Numbered from the stretch's first letter, positions 1 to 13,600 are shown. The stretch is DNA of 64,000 nucleotides from Trochalopteron elliotii (GCA_024734555.1 JANPWX010000473.1:1195030-1259029); one strand, 5' to 3'. Program-made: numbers and translations. The notes: generated by a model from the letters alone, not told the origin.

Positions 1-3000
1 CATCTCCTTCAGCTAACTCTAAGACCTTATAAGACACTCCAGACTCAAATATTTGGCACAGAAGGACAGAGAAAGAATTACATTTGACCTACCAACATTT
101 TCCAGACTGACTCCTATCCTTACTTTTGAATCATTCTTTTCTTATATTACAGTATTCTCATCTAGTTTCCACATAAACTACTGCACTAACTGCACCTGAA
201 AGCTGGTCAGCAAGGAATTGATAAAGCCACAGAAAAGGAGACCAGTGCCAAAATCTGTGATAGTTTTTAAAAGGGCAGGTTGCTATGTTAGGCAGAAAAG
301 CAAATAAGCCTCAGTGGAGTATTTGACAAATATTAACCCTGGTAAATTGGACTATGGATAAGTTCATTTTAAGATGCTGTTTGTTGTTTTACTGGAGATT
401 TGCATTTATGATATGGATAATTTATTATACATAACAGTTCATACCTAACCCAGCTAAATAATTAGCAATGATATGACCAATAAACAAAAATATAAATTTG
501 AAGTGACTCCTGGCATGTGAACAAGAAGGCTTTCTAGGCTGGCATAGCAGAAACAGCAGCACTGGCTTCTCAACACAGCTACCAAATGAGCTCTGGAGCT
601 TTTTGTTCTTAAAAAGACAGGATCTGTCTTTGCATTCCCTTGCAATGTAGACCTCTGCAATTTCTCTTTTAACTATCTGCCATGTCAGCTAAATTGTCTG
701 ATGCCATATTTATACTAATGAGGGGAACAGCAGCACTTTATGGCTTAGGCTAGTAGGGAAAGGGAAATGAGTTAGTTTGATCATAAATACTTTCAAGCAA
801 ACTGGGAAGCAAGTCATCCTCACCCTGAAAAAAATAAAACACAACCTTCCCCTCACACATATTCAATTGACAAACTTCAAAGCAATTTAGATGTCTTTAC
901 CTTTAAGTCTATTTTATTAGTAATCACTATGCTCACTTTTTAAAAATTTCATCAGATCTCTTTTTTTTCCAGTTTAGCAAACCCCAGCCAAACTTCAAAC
1001 TTCAGACATTACCTTGTCTGTCCTTTAAAGCAGCTACTAAGGCATTACATACAGTTCACGTCAACCTGTCTAGTCTGTCATTCTTGAGTCCATACGGATA
1101 AACACTATATTCATTTTTCCTGATCATCAGGTGTTTTTTTTGGACCTACTACAAACCAGGCTGACAGGCTGACAAGGCTGATCAAAACTCCTTACTTTTT
1201 CTTTTTTTTTATTTCCCTCTGTACACTAGAGCACTCAAAATTGGGATTGCAAAGATGTCTGCTCAGCGAATTGAATCTTCTTCCTAGGATAACCTGAAGG
1301 ATTATTTGTAAAGCTTAATTTCATCCTCTACTGATAGTGATAACTTGCTTCTTAAACTGGGTAAAATACCTAGCTTCATAAAAATAGCACTCATATTGAT
1401 TTTCTGCTTCTCACTCATTTCACATTTTGTTTTCAAACTCATTATGTGGGCATATAATTTTTTCTTAGCCTACATTAAAAATAATCACCCATTAGTGAAA
1501 CACAACAATGCTGTTCTGTCAGTAGTTTCTTCTCTTTAATTTCTTCAAAGATGGACAGTGAAACAGTTCCTACTACACATCAACTGGATTTGGTCTTCTC
1601 CATCTTCTTGAATATCTTCACAGGCATATAGCTGTTTAGAATTTTTGTATGCAGGAAAATACACTCTAATCAACATGCTGGGGTCAAAAATAAATATTAA
1701 TAATTTGAATTAAGATGTAGGACACAGGTATTGTTCCCATGATCTGTAGTTTTATCCCTATCTCTTAAATTGGGTCACTCAAGTCACTACTCCCCATCCA
1801 CACTCAGAATCGCCATTCACACTTGACAGAATCTTAGTTTGAAAACGTTGTGACTTCAAGGGAACAGGACCACTACTGACTACCTAAGTTCTTTCAAATT
1901 TGTACTATTAAGTCAACTAAAAACTGTGTTTCTCTAGCACAGAAAAGTATTAATTTCAGGAAAGCATGTAGATCATAGACAGCCCTCAAACTAGCACAAA
2001 TTCATAATTAACAAAACCTCCCCGCATCCAGACTTCCTCACAGTAATCTCCAGAGGAAGACCCAGAAAAAATTTTCAAATGCAAATATTCTGCAACAGGA
2101 AATCCAAAAAAGAAAAAAAATAAATATATCCATTAGCAGAGCAGACTTTTACATCACCGATCTAAATACCAGGGAGAAAGGCCTTCTACTAATTTCAGGA
2201 GCTCTCTTCTGGTTTTCAGACAGCAGTCATCAAATGTTTGCATAAGTTTAGGAGGAGGAAATACAGTGTAAATGTATATGTTTAGGAACAACTATCTTTT
2301 TGTACAGAAAGCAGTGGGAAGGTTTGGTTGTTGATGATGTTTTTTGGTAAATCAGGAAAATTAGGACATATTTCCATTAAGACATATTATAAAAAGAAGT
2401 TCAGCTGGAAGTGATTAGGAGGAAGCCATTGTTGCCATGTTGACTCTATTTTGGAAGCATCATGTATCTTGACAGAGTCCAAAACTAGACACTGAGAAGA
2501 CTGGTAGGTAAACTGATCTTCAGTGATGGTGCCAGAAATCCAAGAACAGGCATGTAGTAAATTATTGCCCTCACCAAAGCTCACTTTAAATATCGGAACC
2601 TTGAAAATTTAGGGTAGAAACAGAAGATTTAGACTCTCCACACACTTTCTCTGTGCTTCTCTACACCCTCCTTATAATAAGGAGAAAAACACATTTAAGA
2701 CAATGAACACTGGAAAACAAGTACTACCTCAAAGTGAAGCTACTGAATGAAGCTTCTGGAGACCTTCAGTCAATTAATTCCCAGGTACACCAGAAAGCTT
2801 TTGCATGTCTCTTATTCAGTCACTTCCTTTCCATGGACTTCAGATAAAGCTGTTTATCTATTTTTGGCTCACCGCTTCATATATGAACTTGAAGTACTTC
2901 TACTTTCATGTCTTTGCTTTGTCTCTGATTCAGTGTTTCTAGAACCAAAGTTATGGATGCTTTCAATATTGTCTTTTAGGATGTTTTCTCATAGCAAAAA

Positions 3001-6000
3001 ATTATTTACAAACACTTATTGGTGTTGCTGGCTAGTGTTTTTGGATGCTGAATGCGAGAAATCAGACAGCAGCACAGTGTCTGGGTGAAACTAAGTCACA
3101 CCATTTTCTCACACTGGCCTGAGAAATCATAGCCTGAGAAATTTTGAGGAGGAATTCAAACCATCCTTGAAGAAAGTAAAATAACCCTTGCAGGTGTTCT
3201 TGTCTCCCTGTTGTTTACATGCAAGAAATGATCAAGGGATGTTGTTCCTAACTGTCCAATGATGGTGATGTGTTGGTTTGCTGATCGATGAAACTTTATT
3301 CTCTCACAACTATCTATAAAAGAGGATTTTGAAGAATAAAGATCACTCTCACTTGCTAACAAGACTGAGAGTCTGTGTGCCATTTCTACCACCGTTCCTA
3401 ATTAGAGCAACAAGTGTTCTCATACCCAAGGCTCCAGTTGCCAAAAATCGTGTTATGGTAAGAACTGCACACACTGTAAATTGTGCTTAACACTGTCAGT
3501 GGTGTTTTACCCACTGTAAAAGGTCAACCAAAAGGCTATTAATAAGTCAAAGTATTAACAAACATGTCTCATGTTAAGAAGTACATTCAAAAAACATGCA
3601 TGTCTTACACACAGGGTGCCACATGCCACCAAGCGATTGCTCATCTTTATCACTTTCAGTGATAAATATCACTTTTTCACTGATAGACTTAGCACCAAGT
3701 CTACTGAAAGCTCCTTTGAAGAGGTAATGATCTCACTTTGCTGGATGTGGTTTAGAGAGTTCTGAAGGCTTTGGTTGTTCTAACATGGGACTTCATTCCC
3801 GTTCATGTTCCACAGGAAGGTTCATCAGCTTGAGAGCAAACTTGAAACAAGTCAAGACTTATGAGGTCTTATGAGGTATCATGATCTTTATATATCTGCA
3901 TCACACTGATGTTTTTAGCCTAACCCACTCATTTTATATCGACTGCAATCTTTTTAAACATAATGATATTCAGGTGCATAATTATTTAGAGGATCAGGTC
4001 CCTGGAATCCTCAATGTATATCTCATCAATCTCCACAAGGTTTAGTTTGCTGTTTTGTAAGTTACTGTATTTTATATATACTTAAAGGTGTAGAAAATAT
4101 TTTGGAGAACACAAGCATTTTACAATGAATATTTATTGCTTTTATAGTGAAAAATTTCTCTTACTGAAGAAATTCTCCCATAGCCAAATTCACTGTATGT
4201 TATTTTATTAAAGTGCTTTGCTTCATTCTGTATATGTATTTACATGTATACTGGTCAGAAAGTTCATAGACAAATGAACAATCATCTAACTACAGGTTAA
4301 ATACTTGACATATCATGAAATTGACTTATTTATTATGAATTACCATAGAAGAAATACTCAAACACATTCAGATGGACTGAAATGTGTAGCAATGCATCTG
4401 GTGGAGAAATCAATGCTTAGATAATTATTTTAACAATTATACTCTAGCATAAAATAAATAAATTCAGAAATAAAAAATCAACATGTAATTCCATTCCATG
4501 AAATCTTAGTGCAATAGCTACTTAAAGAAGATAAATTGAAGGTGCATTAAGAGGGTCACGTCAGGTCCAAGACTAAACCTTGGACAATATATTTGCAAAA
4601 ATTTTTCTGGATTACTAAATGTGGAGTTCTATGAGATTTCTAGGAGATTGCAAATCCTTTTTGTTTGGGGGAATAACCAGCATTTTCAAGCCAGCTGAAA
4701 CTGGATATTACACAGGAGGTTCACATTGTAACTGCCTGCTTAATTTGCTCTGTATAAACCAGACACTGTCTTACTATTTCCATGACAAATGTCTCTACTG
4801 TAGGCACTGTATCTAGTACCTATGGCCTCCTTACCTGGGAATGTTCCAAGGGTTTATACTCAAGCTCCTCCTCAAAGCAACCTATTTCTTTTGGTCACTC
4901 TGAAGTTTTAAAAATATTTTTGACATAAACATCAGAATTATTTTTGAAGTGTAGTGTGTTTCAGTGGGCCTTTTTGCAGTTTCAAAAACTGTCTGCACTT
5001 AAATAGTCTGTTGTGTAGATGCATCAAAAGTTTGCATCTAATTGCTGTTGCTTCACAGTTTGTATGGAACTCAGCACAGCAAGCATTGTTTTCAGTCAAT
5101 CTACCACTTAGCATAACATTTTGTGTAATATCCTGCAGTAGAACTTATAGGCACTGGTCTAGCTCCTTCATAATTTTAAGATTTGCTCTTTCAGATACCT
5201 GTCAGGAGAGATATTGCTTAACCAGTAAAATGTACCTGTTCTGAAAAGCTATGATGCACTGTCCAGTCTGGACAGTGGGGATTTTTTGCCAAGAGTTCAA
5301 TTCTTTTTTGTTTTAATTCAAATAGTTCTTATCACTAGACATGCAGTATTGCACCCAAAGGAGTACAAACAGAAGGCAGATATAGGAAGAATATATAAGA
5401 AGCCAGATAAGATTTTTCTTTTTTGATAAGCATTGAATGTTTAGTTAGGTCCTTGGCTTTTACTCTCCTGTGTAACCCTAGATGCAGAGCTTGAGTAACT
5501 CCTGCGTAAAACAGAACAATACATCCCTGTCTCAGCACGTAGCACATGCCTGTTCACTTCAAAGAGGGAACTCTTCTGTTCAAAGCCCTCTCCTCACTGA
5601 ATTCATCTTGAACTCACACTCTTAAAGAAAGTACATCAACAGCATTCACTAGGCATATTGCATTACACAGCACCAAAGTGAGTTTCAAACCTCAATCACT
5701 AATGCATATATGGTTTTAATGAGCTTTTTTCAGGAGGTCATTAATATTGTTCTCATGTCACAGGAGGAAAACCAAGATGAAGAAAGGAAATATCATCTCC
5801 TTTGCAAAATCATTCAATGTGTCACTGGCAAATTTGAGTAGAAACTTGGGTAGCACTCAATACTCTACTGCATGCAGTACTGATTATGATCACATGAAGA
5901 ATAGCCTTAACCAAGCTCACCAAACTTAAAACTCAGTGCTTCCCCAACACAGAAGTCTAGCAAGGGATGCTTATATCACAGGATAAGAGTGACTAATAAT

Positions 6001-6835
6001 GAAAATACTGAAATGACAAAAATAGGCTTTGTAGTAATAAAGAAAATCAATCTATATTTTAACGTTCATGCATTCTACTTGAGATATTTCGAAAAATAAT
6101 CATACTGTTGTCACTGCTTTTCTTGACTCATGGGATGCCAAGATAGAAATATAGATAACTGAAGCTTCAACTCGGATGGTGCCTTTAACTATTGATGTAT
6201 GTTTGTTACTTCTCAAATCTCATAACCAATATTAACCAGCACAGGATATATCCTGCAGGCAAAGTGCAGGAATGTCACTAGTACATTAGGACACCTTCAT
6301 AGCCAGAAGAGTCAAAGATGAAATGCTTAAAATTAAATACTTTACTGTCACAACATTTGTTTGTTTGTGGGTAGTCCTCTTACAGGTGAGAATATTCATG
6401 ATTTCCTAATTCCACCATCAAATTCTCTGCAGAGACCTTTGACTATAACTTTGTGTGGGAGTAAATTGAAGAGCTACTTAAATAGCAATATCAAACTTAA
6501 CAGCTCAGCAACCTGTGAACATTCTTTAATCTTGATCCAATAGTCAAATCATGGCCCAGATAATAGCACCATGGGTATATTTTGTATTCATTTAGGGTTT
6601 TATACCAGTACTGGAACAGAGCCACTCACAGTACTCTATCATCAGCACATTCTTTCACCCTTAGTCTCAATGTTCACCTCTCCCAACTCTCTAAATTTCC
6701 AGACACAAAGGGATAACTTTCATTAGATGTCAAGGATGAAGCTCCAGAAATCTCCATCTGGTCCACTGTGAAAGTCACAGTGATGCTGTGGTTATAAATA
6801 GAAAAGCTAAAAGAGCTGATCCACAGAACATGATG
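1..6835. other. Intergenic AT-rich DNA, no gene recognised
   Basis: No coding exon, RNA gene or clear transposon was recognised. The longest open frame is 113 codons (2747-3088, plus). It has no recognisable domain, and such frames arise by chance in AT-rich DNA. The stretch lies about 42 kb or more beyond the METTL15 stop codon. Old, diverged repeats could be present that I cannot see by eye. Confidence 0.6.
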
Positions 6836-7030
6836 TGTTGAGAAGGCAAGCAAGGAAAAAAAAAGAAAAGGAAAAAAAAGGAAGCGGGGGGGGGGGGGGG
6901 GGGGGGAGCACACAAGCAAACAAGCCCTCAAACCCTGCCCCCAAAAACAAACAAACAAAATCAGAAAACCCCACACACACAAAAAACCAACCAACCAACC
7001 AAAAAACAAAACAAACAAACAAAGCCCAAC
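6836..7030. repeat. T-poor low-complexity tract with a 21-nt G run
   Basis: The plus strand is nearly free of T over about 190 bases. It starts with A/G-rich sequence, then has an uninterrupted run of 21 G (6886-6906), then AAAC-, CCAA- and CA-type repeats to about 7025. The lack of T removes most stop codons, so open frames appear on both strands here. They are low-complexity and should not be taken as genes. The exact G-run length is liable to sequencing error. Confidence 0.9.
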
Positions 7031-7755
7031 TTCTTTGCTCAGGTTCCTGAGTGCCCTTTGTCTTGGCATGCAAACAGTAAGGACAGTTTTTCTTTGTAGT
7101 CAAGCCTGCCACTTTATTGTGCCTGTTCCTGAACTGTCATTTCACAGTGGGATCCCAGGCACACAACCACTAAGCACATGGCAAGCAGTAAATGATAAAC
7201 ATGTATTTGTTTATTCCAACAATGGGGCATAAATGGGAATTTGGAGTAAACTATTAAGTGTACTCAGCAGAACACTGACAGGCTGCTTAAGAGCCTTTCT
7301 TATGAGAAAATGGTGAAAATGCCAGGCTCTAAAAAAATTCAAAATTGTTTCACTTTTTTTTGCATTCATAATGCAGCACATCTCTGTACTATTCTATTAC
7401 GTAACAGTTTCTTTTAATAGCATTGTTTTGTCCAGCCTTATGAGAAAGGAAACACATTCCTTTTTAGGACAATGGGATTACAATGATTAATTCATATCAA
7501 AACCAAAAGATGATCAGTTGGTAAAAAGCATGTGGTTTTGCATTGCATATTACAGTTGCAAGATTACAGTACATTAAAGAAAAGGCTTCATTTTTTGAGA
7601 ACTTACTATCCTAGCCCATTTAATGAACTAGTAATTCTAAATTCTTAGCTAAACTGCAGTGCTATACTTTACTGTTTCAGGCTGGATAATCAGTATTTCA
7701 GAGTATGCACAAGACATGTAATATTGCAATACAAACATCTTGAATATTAAGCAAT
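7031..7755. other. Intergenic, nothing recognised
   Basis: This is AT-rich unique-looking sequence between the T-poor tract and the hexamer microsatellite. No gene, RNA or repeat family is recognised. Confidence 0.5.
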
Positions 7756-7885
7756 AAATATATAAATATAAATATAAATATAAATATAAATATAAATATA
7801 AATATAAATATAAATATAAATATGTATACATGTACATATATATATAAAAAGATAAATATATTTGTATTTATATACATAAATATAC
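7756..7885. repeat. (TATAAA)n microsatellite with TA-rich tail
   Basis: About eleven near-perfect copies of the hexamer TATAAA run from about 7756 to 7823. Degenerate TATATA/AAATAT sequence follows to about 7885. The array ends about 60 bp before the left boundary of the LTR at 7948. Confidence 0.9.
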
Positions 7886-7947
7886 ACTACTTGTTTCCAA
7901 AAATTTGTAAGTTTGGGTTTGTTTTTTTTTTTAAGTTTTGTCATCAG

Positions 7948-8341
7948 CGTTGTAGTTTGACACTGGCCAAACACCACACACCCACGAAAGCTGCTCACTC
8001 ATCTGCCCTGTTACAGCTGGGCAGAGGAGAGAAAATTTAACAAAGGGTTCATGAATTGAGATAAGGACCAGGAAAAAAACACTCCAAGGGCAAAATAGGC
8101 TCAACTTAGAGATACAAAGTGAATTTATTACTGACAAAATCAGAGCAGGATAATGAGAAGTAACACTAAGCCCTTAAAAACACCTTTTTCTTCCCCAACC
8201 CCTCCCTCCTTCCCACCAACAACTCAGGGGACAGGATATGGGGGTTTTTTTGGTCAGTTCATCACAGACATTTTCTTCCACTGCTCTGGGAGAGGAGTCC
8301 TTCCCCTGTGAGACCTTGGGGTCCCCCCCACAGAAGACAGT
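7948..8341 (-). mobile_element. Solo LTR family A, copy 1: 3' part (split by a nested LTR)
   Basis: This is the 3' part (R/U5 side) of a minus-strand endogenous retrovirus LTR. It is the reverse complement of the right half of the intact copy at 17667-18771, sharing the terminal region that reads GGCCAGTGTCAAAC just inside the end. An AATAAA polyadenylation signal lies at 8124-8129 on the minus strand. The expected terminal TG has decayed to CG at 7948. The flank ATCAG (7943-7947) and the far flank ATGAG (10641-10645) look like a 5-bp target duplication with one mismatch. The rest of the element resumes at 9904, beyond the nested LTR. No internal retroviral genes remain. Confidence 0.85.
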
Positions 8342-9903
8342 TGTGGTGGGTTGAATTATTTACTCTTTTTTTTACCCACTAGAATTATTTGCTCTTTTTC
8401 TGCTGTGAGATAGGATTTGGAGAAAAAGCAAAGCAGGCTCAAACTTTAAAGTTTATAAAGAAAGCTTTATTAACAAAACTACAAGACAGAAAAAATTAGT
8501 AAGAATCAGAATAAAACCTTCAAAACATCTCTCCTCCACCCACAACTTTTCTTTCCCTTCTCACTAACAGTGTATAGAGACAAAACTTGGAACCCAAGTC
8601 AGTTTACCACCTCTAAAATAGTCTTTTATCAGTTCTTTTAGAGAGAGAAGTCTCTTTTTCCATACCATGGAAACTTCTCCACAAGAAAAACAGTTCTCTT
8701 GTGGCTTTAATTCTCACAAATAGCAGCCGCCCAGGAATCTGCATTTGTGAAGTCCCTCCCATATCACACAGCCTTCCCACAGCTGTGTTATGGGTCATAT
8801 CAAAACTTATGGGGTATTATGTTAAAGATAAGCTATTCAGAAGCAAAGGTTCTCTCCATCTCTCTCTGAGGTAATTTTTATCTCTGGGAACAGAGGTCTT
8901 CTTCTCTCCCTAGGGGCAGGTCTTCATCTCATCTCTCTCTCTTTGTTCAAGTTTCTCATGAGATCATAGCTCCTTCAACATTTACTTAATTCAACACAAA
9001 TGCCCTTGCTCATATCTGCAATTTGAACACTCATCTCACAATACTGTTTCCATACTGTTTAAAGGGATATTCTAATATACATAGTCCATCATCAAGGCCT
9101 TAAAAAGGAATTTCAGCCTAAAACCAAGGCATTTTCTTATTCTCCTTTCATCTAGGACTTGACTCCTCCTTCACCAACCTTGATGTCTTCATGTTGTCTC
9201 TCTACATATCCTCACTTTGTCCTTTTCTCTCGTTCAGAGAGGATTCAATGTTTTGCAAATTTCATTTGCGCAAGGAAAGAATTAATATCTTGCTCAAGGC
9301 CTGAAGAGAGTCATGATAGTCAGTGGTAGATTCAGGCCATGCTGGGACTGTTCCAGGATCTCAAGCTGTATTCAATTCCAGCTGGGGGCCACTCTGCACG
9401 GCTGAGGAGCCGCCCCTGGTCCCGGCTGCATGATCTCTTGTATAGCTGACCCCCTCCTTCCTCTGCCAGGCAGCTGCTTGGGCCCGGCCCGCTGAGGGGT
9501 GGAAGCAGCTTGGCGGCATGATGTTAACAGCTGCTGGGGACCAACCTGGCCAGGACAGAGCCTGGTGGGCTTCCCGGGAAGGGACCCGGCCCTATTGGCA
9601 GGCCTGCCTGATAGCTGCCAGGCCCAGCACTGCCAGGCCCCTGGGCCATGCGGTGGAGAGGAGGCAGCCTCACCAGAGCCCTGTTACCTCTTCCCAGGCC
9701 AAGGTTATTCCGATTTTTAACATGTGTGTTCACAGAGGCATGTTCAACTTTCTAGTGGTTTAACAAGGTGTCAGTATTCAAAATTAGCCACTGATTGGCC
9801 CTGTCAGGCAGGAAGAAAGCTGTTAACAGTTTTTTCGTAGAAAAATCACTTCCATGGGTGGCTTCTCGCCTCACTAAATGTCAATCAATGCAAAACCAGC
9901 ACA
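8342..9903 (-). mobile_element. Solo LTR family B (about 1.56 kb), inserted into LTR family A
   Basis: Read on the minus strand, this element begins TGTGCTGG at 9903 and ends CCCACCACA at 8342, giving canonical TG...CA ends. It is bracketed by ACAGT (8337-8341) and ACAGC (9904-9908), a near-perfect 5-bp target duplication. Both flanks match family A sequence that is continuous in the copy at 17667-18771, which shows that B jumped into A. A polyadenylation signal AATAAA (minus) is at 8466-8471. A TATA-like CTATACAA occurs near 9436-9444, just downstream of a GC-rich U3 segment (about 9370-9720). That segment is the most GC-rich part of the window. No primer-binding site or internal gene is present, so it is a solo LTR left by recombination. 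The family name is not certain; the 5-bp duplication suits ERVL- or ERV1-like elements. Confidence 0.85.
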
Positions 9904-10640
9904 ACAGCTCTCCATTAACTTCTCCAGTGAGGTTCCAATCTCACGAGCAGCAGTCCTGCCAAAAGTTGTGCAACGTGAGTCCTGCTCATGGGCACATGGT
10001 CCTCCCAAAACTGCTGCAACGTGGGTCACTCTTCCATGGGGTGCAGCCCTCCAAGGACAGGCTTCACCAGCCTGGAAGCACAGCCCTCTCTCCACCCAGT
10101 CTCCCACCTGATTACAGCCTCCTCTAGGTCTGCACCTGCTCTGGCGGCATGGGCACCTTCCCCACAGGCTGCAGGTGGATCTCTGAATCCCCTTTGGATC
10201 CCCACAGGCTGCAGGTGAATCTCTGCATTCCCCCCTGGATCCCCATGGGCCACAAAGGAATACCCTGCTTTCACCATGGTCATCACCATGGCCTGCAGAG
10301 GATTCTCTGCTACGGTGCCTGGAGCACCTCCTCCCCCTCCTTCTCCACTGACCCTGGGGTCCCCATGTTGTTTCCCTCACAGGTTCTCACCTTCTCCTCT
10401 TCTCTGACTGGAATTAACAGTGCCCCACCACAATGGTTTTTTTTGTTTCTTCCTAAATATGTTATCACAGAGATGTTACCATCATCCCTACTTGGCCCAG
10501 CCTTGGCCTGCAGCCTGTCCATCTTCTGAGCCATCAGGGATTGGCTCTGCTGGACATGGTGGAAGCTTCCAGCAGCTTCTCACAGAAGCCACTTCCGTGG
10601 CCCTCTTGCTACCAAAAACCAATCTGTGCAACACAATACA
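9904..10640 (-). mobile_element. Solo LTR family A, copy 1: 5' part (U3 side)
   Basis: This continues the minus-strand LTR interrupted at 8341. The minus strand starts TGTATTG at 10640, matching the start of the copy at 17667. It then carries the same U3 sequence, including the segments around 10340-10560 that align to 17700-17960. Long open frames occur on both strands, but they fall in different frames in the different LTR copies and are a by-product of GC-rich LTR sequence, not genes. It differs from the other copies by an internal 40-bp tandem duplication at 10160-10240. Confidence 0.88.
10160..10240. repeat. Two-unit 40-bp tandem repeat inside the LTR
   Basis: Two adjacent units of about 40 bp each contain CCCACAGGCTGCAGGTG followed by ATCTCTG and a TGGATC end. 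The copy near 63626-63662 has one unit. The copy near 18063-18115 has one unit plus about 12 bp of a second. The repeat number therefore varies between LTR copies. Confidence 0.8.
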
Positions 10641-13600
10641 ATGAGTGAAGAGCATATTTACCTGTAGGACCATGTAGTTTTGAAAAGAAATATTATTTTA
10701 ACCTTTTTTTTTTCAAGGGCTAAATTTTGGACTGAACGCGTGTGTCCTTGTTCTTTGCAATGGACTGGAAACCAAACAAGCCTGAAAAACAGCCTCAGTT
10801 CAGATGGTAACAGTGCCCTGTTACCAGTCCAAGCCCTACATATTGAACTGTCTTTCAAGAAACTGAGAGAAGTTCGACTTAATTATTGCACTTTCCAAAA
10901 GCCTGGATTGACCTAATCCAAGTCTCACATTGGACAGTACCAACTATTAGGGATTGTTAAAGTTGTGCCACAAAGCTGTTGCAAAATACTCATTAAATTT
11001 CCCCAAACATATTAATACAATTTGAATTCAAAAGCATTCACTTTCCCTAATGCATGAGGGGGAAAAAACCTTACAATCATTCTTGTGAAAAACTTAGAAT
11101 CATTCTCTTTAAATAAGGAACCAAACTCTAAAAGGAAATCACTGTTTTTCTTTTGCATTTTCTCTGTAATCCCAGGCAGAGCTATCAACACATTTCATTA
11201 CACAGAAGATGAAGAGGATAAAAATACATAGAAATTCAAATGAAGAGTTTTCAAATTTTTTGTTTTAGAATTTTGCTCTTCTCATGCCTGTAGAAGGTGA
11301 AAATAAAAGATATGTAAAAGAAAGAACGTGTTTAACATCCTCCTCCACAATATGGGAAAATTATATGTTTCTTCTGAAAGCAGTATTTTAGCACAGTAGG
11401 ATGTTCTTATGTTGTGACAAGATAATGTGTGTGTAAAGTACTCCTATAATTTAGCTGTCACACAGATGCAGCTACTCAAGTGCATGTGTGTCAAGGGAGA
11501 ATTAGCTTTGATCTCAAAAATATATCAGATGGTTTCCATTCCTAATACTGAATCAATTCTGTTTGATAAGAAATTAATCTAGCCATATTACCCATAGCCA
11601 TTGTCAGAGTGTTTAATCTCTGGAATTGATGCTGTGACTGCATGGAGCTGTTTACACAGTAAAAAACTAATGCCAGTACCGATAAAAATCACTTTTTATC
11701 TGAGTACTTTCACTTTGGAGCATCCTAGATATTTAAGGGCCATCAGGGTAACAATCTATCCAGCAAATTTTTCTGGGAAGAAGAAAACTAGAGTACTTAA
11801 TCTTGAATAGACACTAAACTTGGGAAGTGAGAAACACATTTTCTGTAGCTTTTGTAACTTCGGTATTAGAGATACAGATATGAAAACAGAATTATTTTCA
11901 TAATTATGCCTGCTGACATTATAAAGATGGACTAAAACTTGCTGTAGTTTAAACTGTTAAATAGCACAGCTGGTACTAGGTTTTTTCACAAAAATAATTC
12001 TTCCAAAAACAATTTAACTTCAGCCTCTGAGTTTTTCAGCACAAATAGAAAGCAAAAGTAATTCCAATCTCCAGGAATCAGACCACTAGAAAGGAAAAAA
12101 AAATGTGCACACAGAAACTCTAGAGTGAAAATCTTCATCTATTTTGAGGAGCCAATATGCTTGGTTTGAGGGACAGAGATCCTCATTTACCTTCTGCACA
12201 TGCTCACTTTAATGCTCAAAGTATTTCTAAGAAATTCCAGTGTTCTTTCTACACTTAGAATGCTTCAGTCTTTCAAGTTCAGCTGCTGCTACAATTTATC
12301 TGCAACTTTTCCTTTGTTATGTGGGGAAAAAAGGCTAAACACTCAATCAGAAAAAAATATCAAATTAAATAAGGCCTCAGTCTCAAGCATTCCTTTCTGC
12401 CATATACATCATAGTTCTCCAAAGTCTTACCTCTAGGCACAGACAAGTCTTTAATTAAGAACTAGTGGCAGAGACTGCCTACAGTCATTTAATGCAGCAC
12501 AAAAGGTAGGACCCAGCATAACTAATGAAAATTACACCCATACTTGTTCTTAAATAAGTACAACTTTGGCTCTTCCAGTTTCTAAAGACTATTCTTATGG
12601 AATAAAAAAACTCTGTTTTGAGGAATGTAGTCTTTATTGCCAGTATTCCACTTCTATAAATAAGTACCCCTTACTTACTTTCCTTAGTTAACGAAAATAA
12701 ACAAGAGAATATGCACATAGAAGGACTATTTCAGCATTCAGTGCAACTCAGGCAGTAGAGCAGACATAGGTGAAGTTGTAGTATCTTTTTAAACCTTGCA
12801 GCTAATCGAGTAGGAATGTAGAAAAGGATGAGGACTTTGGTGAACAACTAAAACCAAATAATTTTACAGAAGACAGGGAAGAGAACTGTGTCCTCTCTCA
12901 ATATCTCTGACTGCATAAATATATGTGGCTATTAGTTGTACAACTGAACAAATTACACCTCTAAACATTGAAATTCCCACATTCACACTACCTTCTAAGA
13001 ATTATTCTTAGATGTGAAGAGAACACACATTAATCTGGGCATTACACACACATTATCTGTGTTTGTCATTTCAGACAGACTAGGAAAGGCACAGCAATAT
13101 TTCATAATCCAGCCCATAAGATTATTTTTCAAAGCCATAAGAATTAATGGCTTTGCCACCAACCTTTCTCTCAGAGAATCAGCTCTTTTCTGGTGTTCTT
13201 TAGGCAACTGACCTCTATTTCCCCTGTGATACCATTTTCTATTAACTACTTATCTGCTTTCCCTCAAGTACCTGTGTTCTTTCTTCCTCACTGTGCAGAA
13301 AGAACAACCTCTTTCCCTGCAGAAAAACCCAAAAAACACCTCCTTGGCCTCTTTCAAATACCCCTTTGCCACTAAGTCCCACCTGGAAGTCAGTACTGTA
13401 AGCTCATGGTGATCAGGCAGCTGGCAAAATGCAGAGGCTGTTGATAGCTGTTGGTTGATTTTTCCTCCTTCCTCAGAGGAAACATCCATTTCACTTTCCT
13501 CTCTTCTCTTTCCCTGTAATCACCATCCCCTTGCCCTGCAAACGTGAGGGATGAAATAACAAATCAAACCAGAATAAAAATCCTGACCTACTTTATTCTT

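Noticed and set aside
2747..3088. 113-codon plus-strand open frame
   Set aside because: No domain, no splice or promoter context, composition like random AT-rich DNA, and no supporting neighbour.
6674..7112. Overlapping open frames of up to 131 codons around the G-run
   Set aside because: They arise from low-complexity T-poor sequence (poly-Pro/Gly-type translations) and have no gene context.
7649..7998. Tyr/Leu- and Ile/Tyr-repeat open frames
   Set aside because: These are translations of the (TATAAA)n microsatellite, not proteins.
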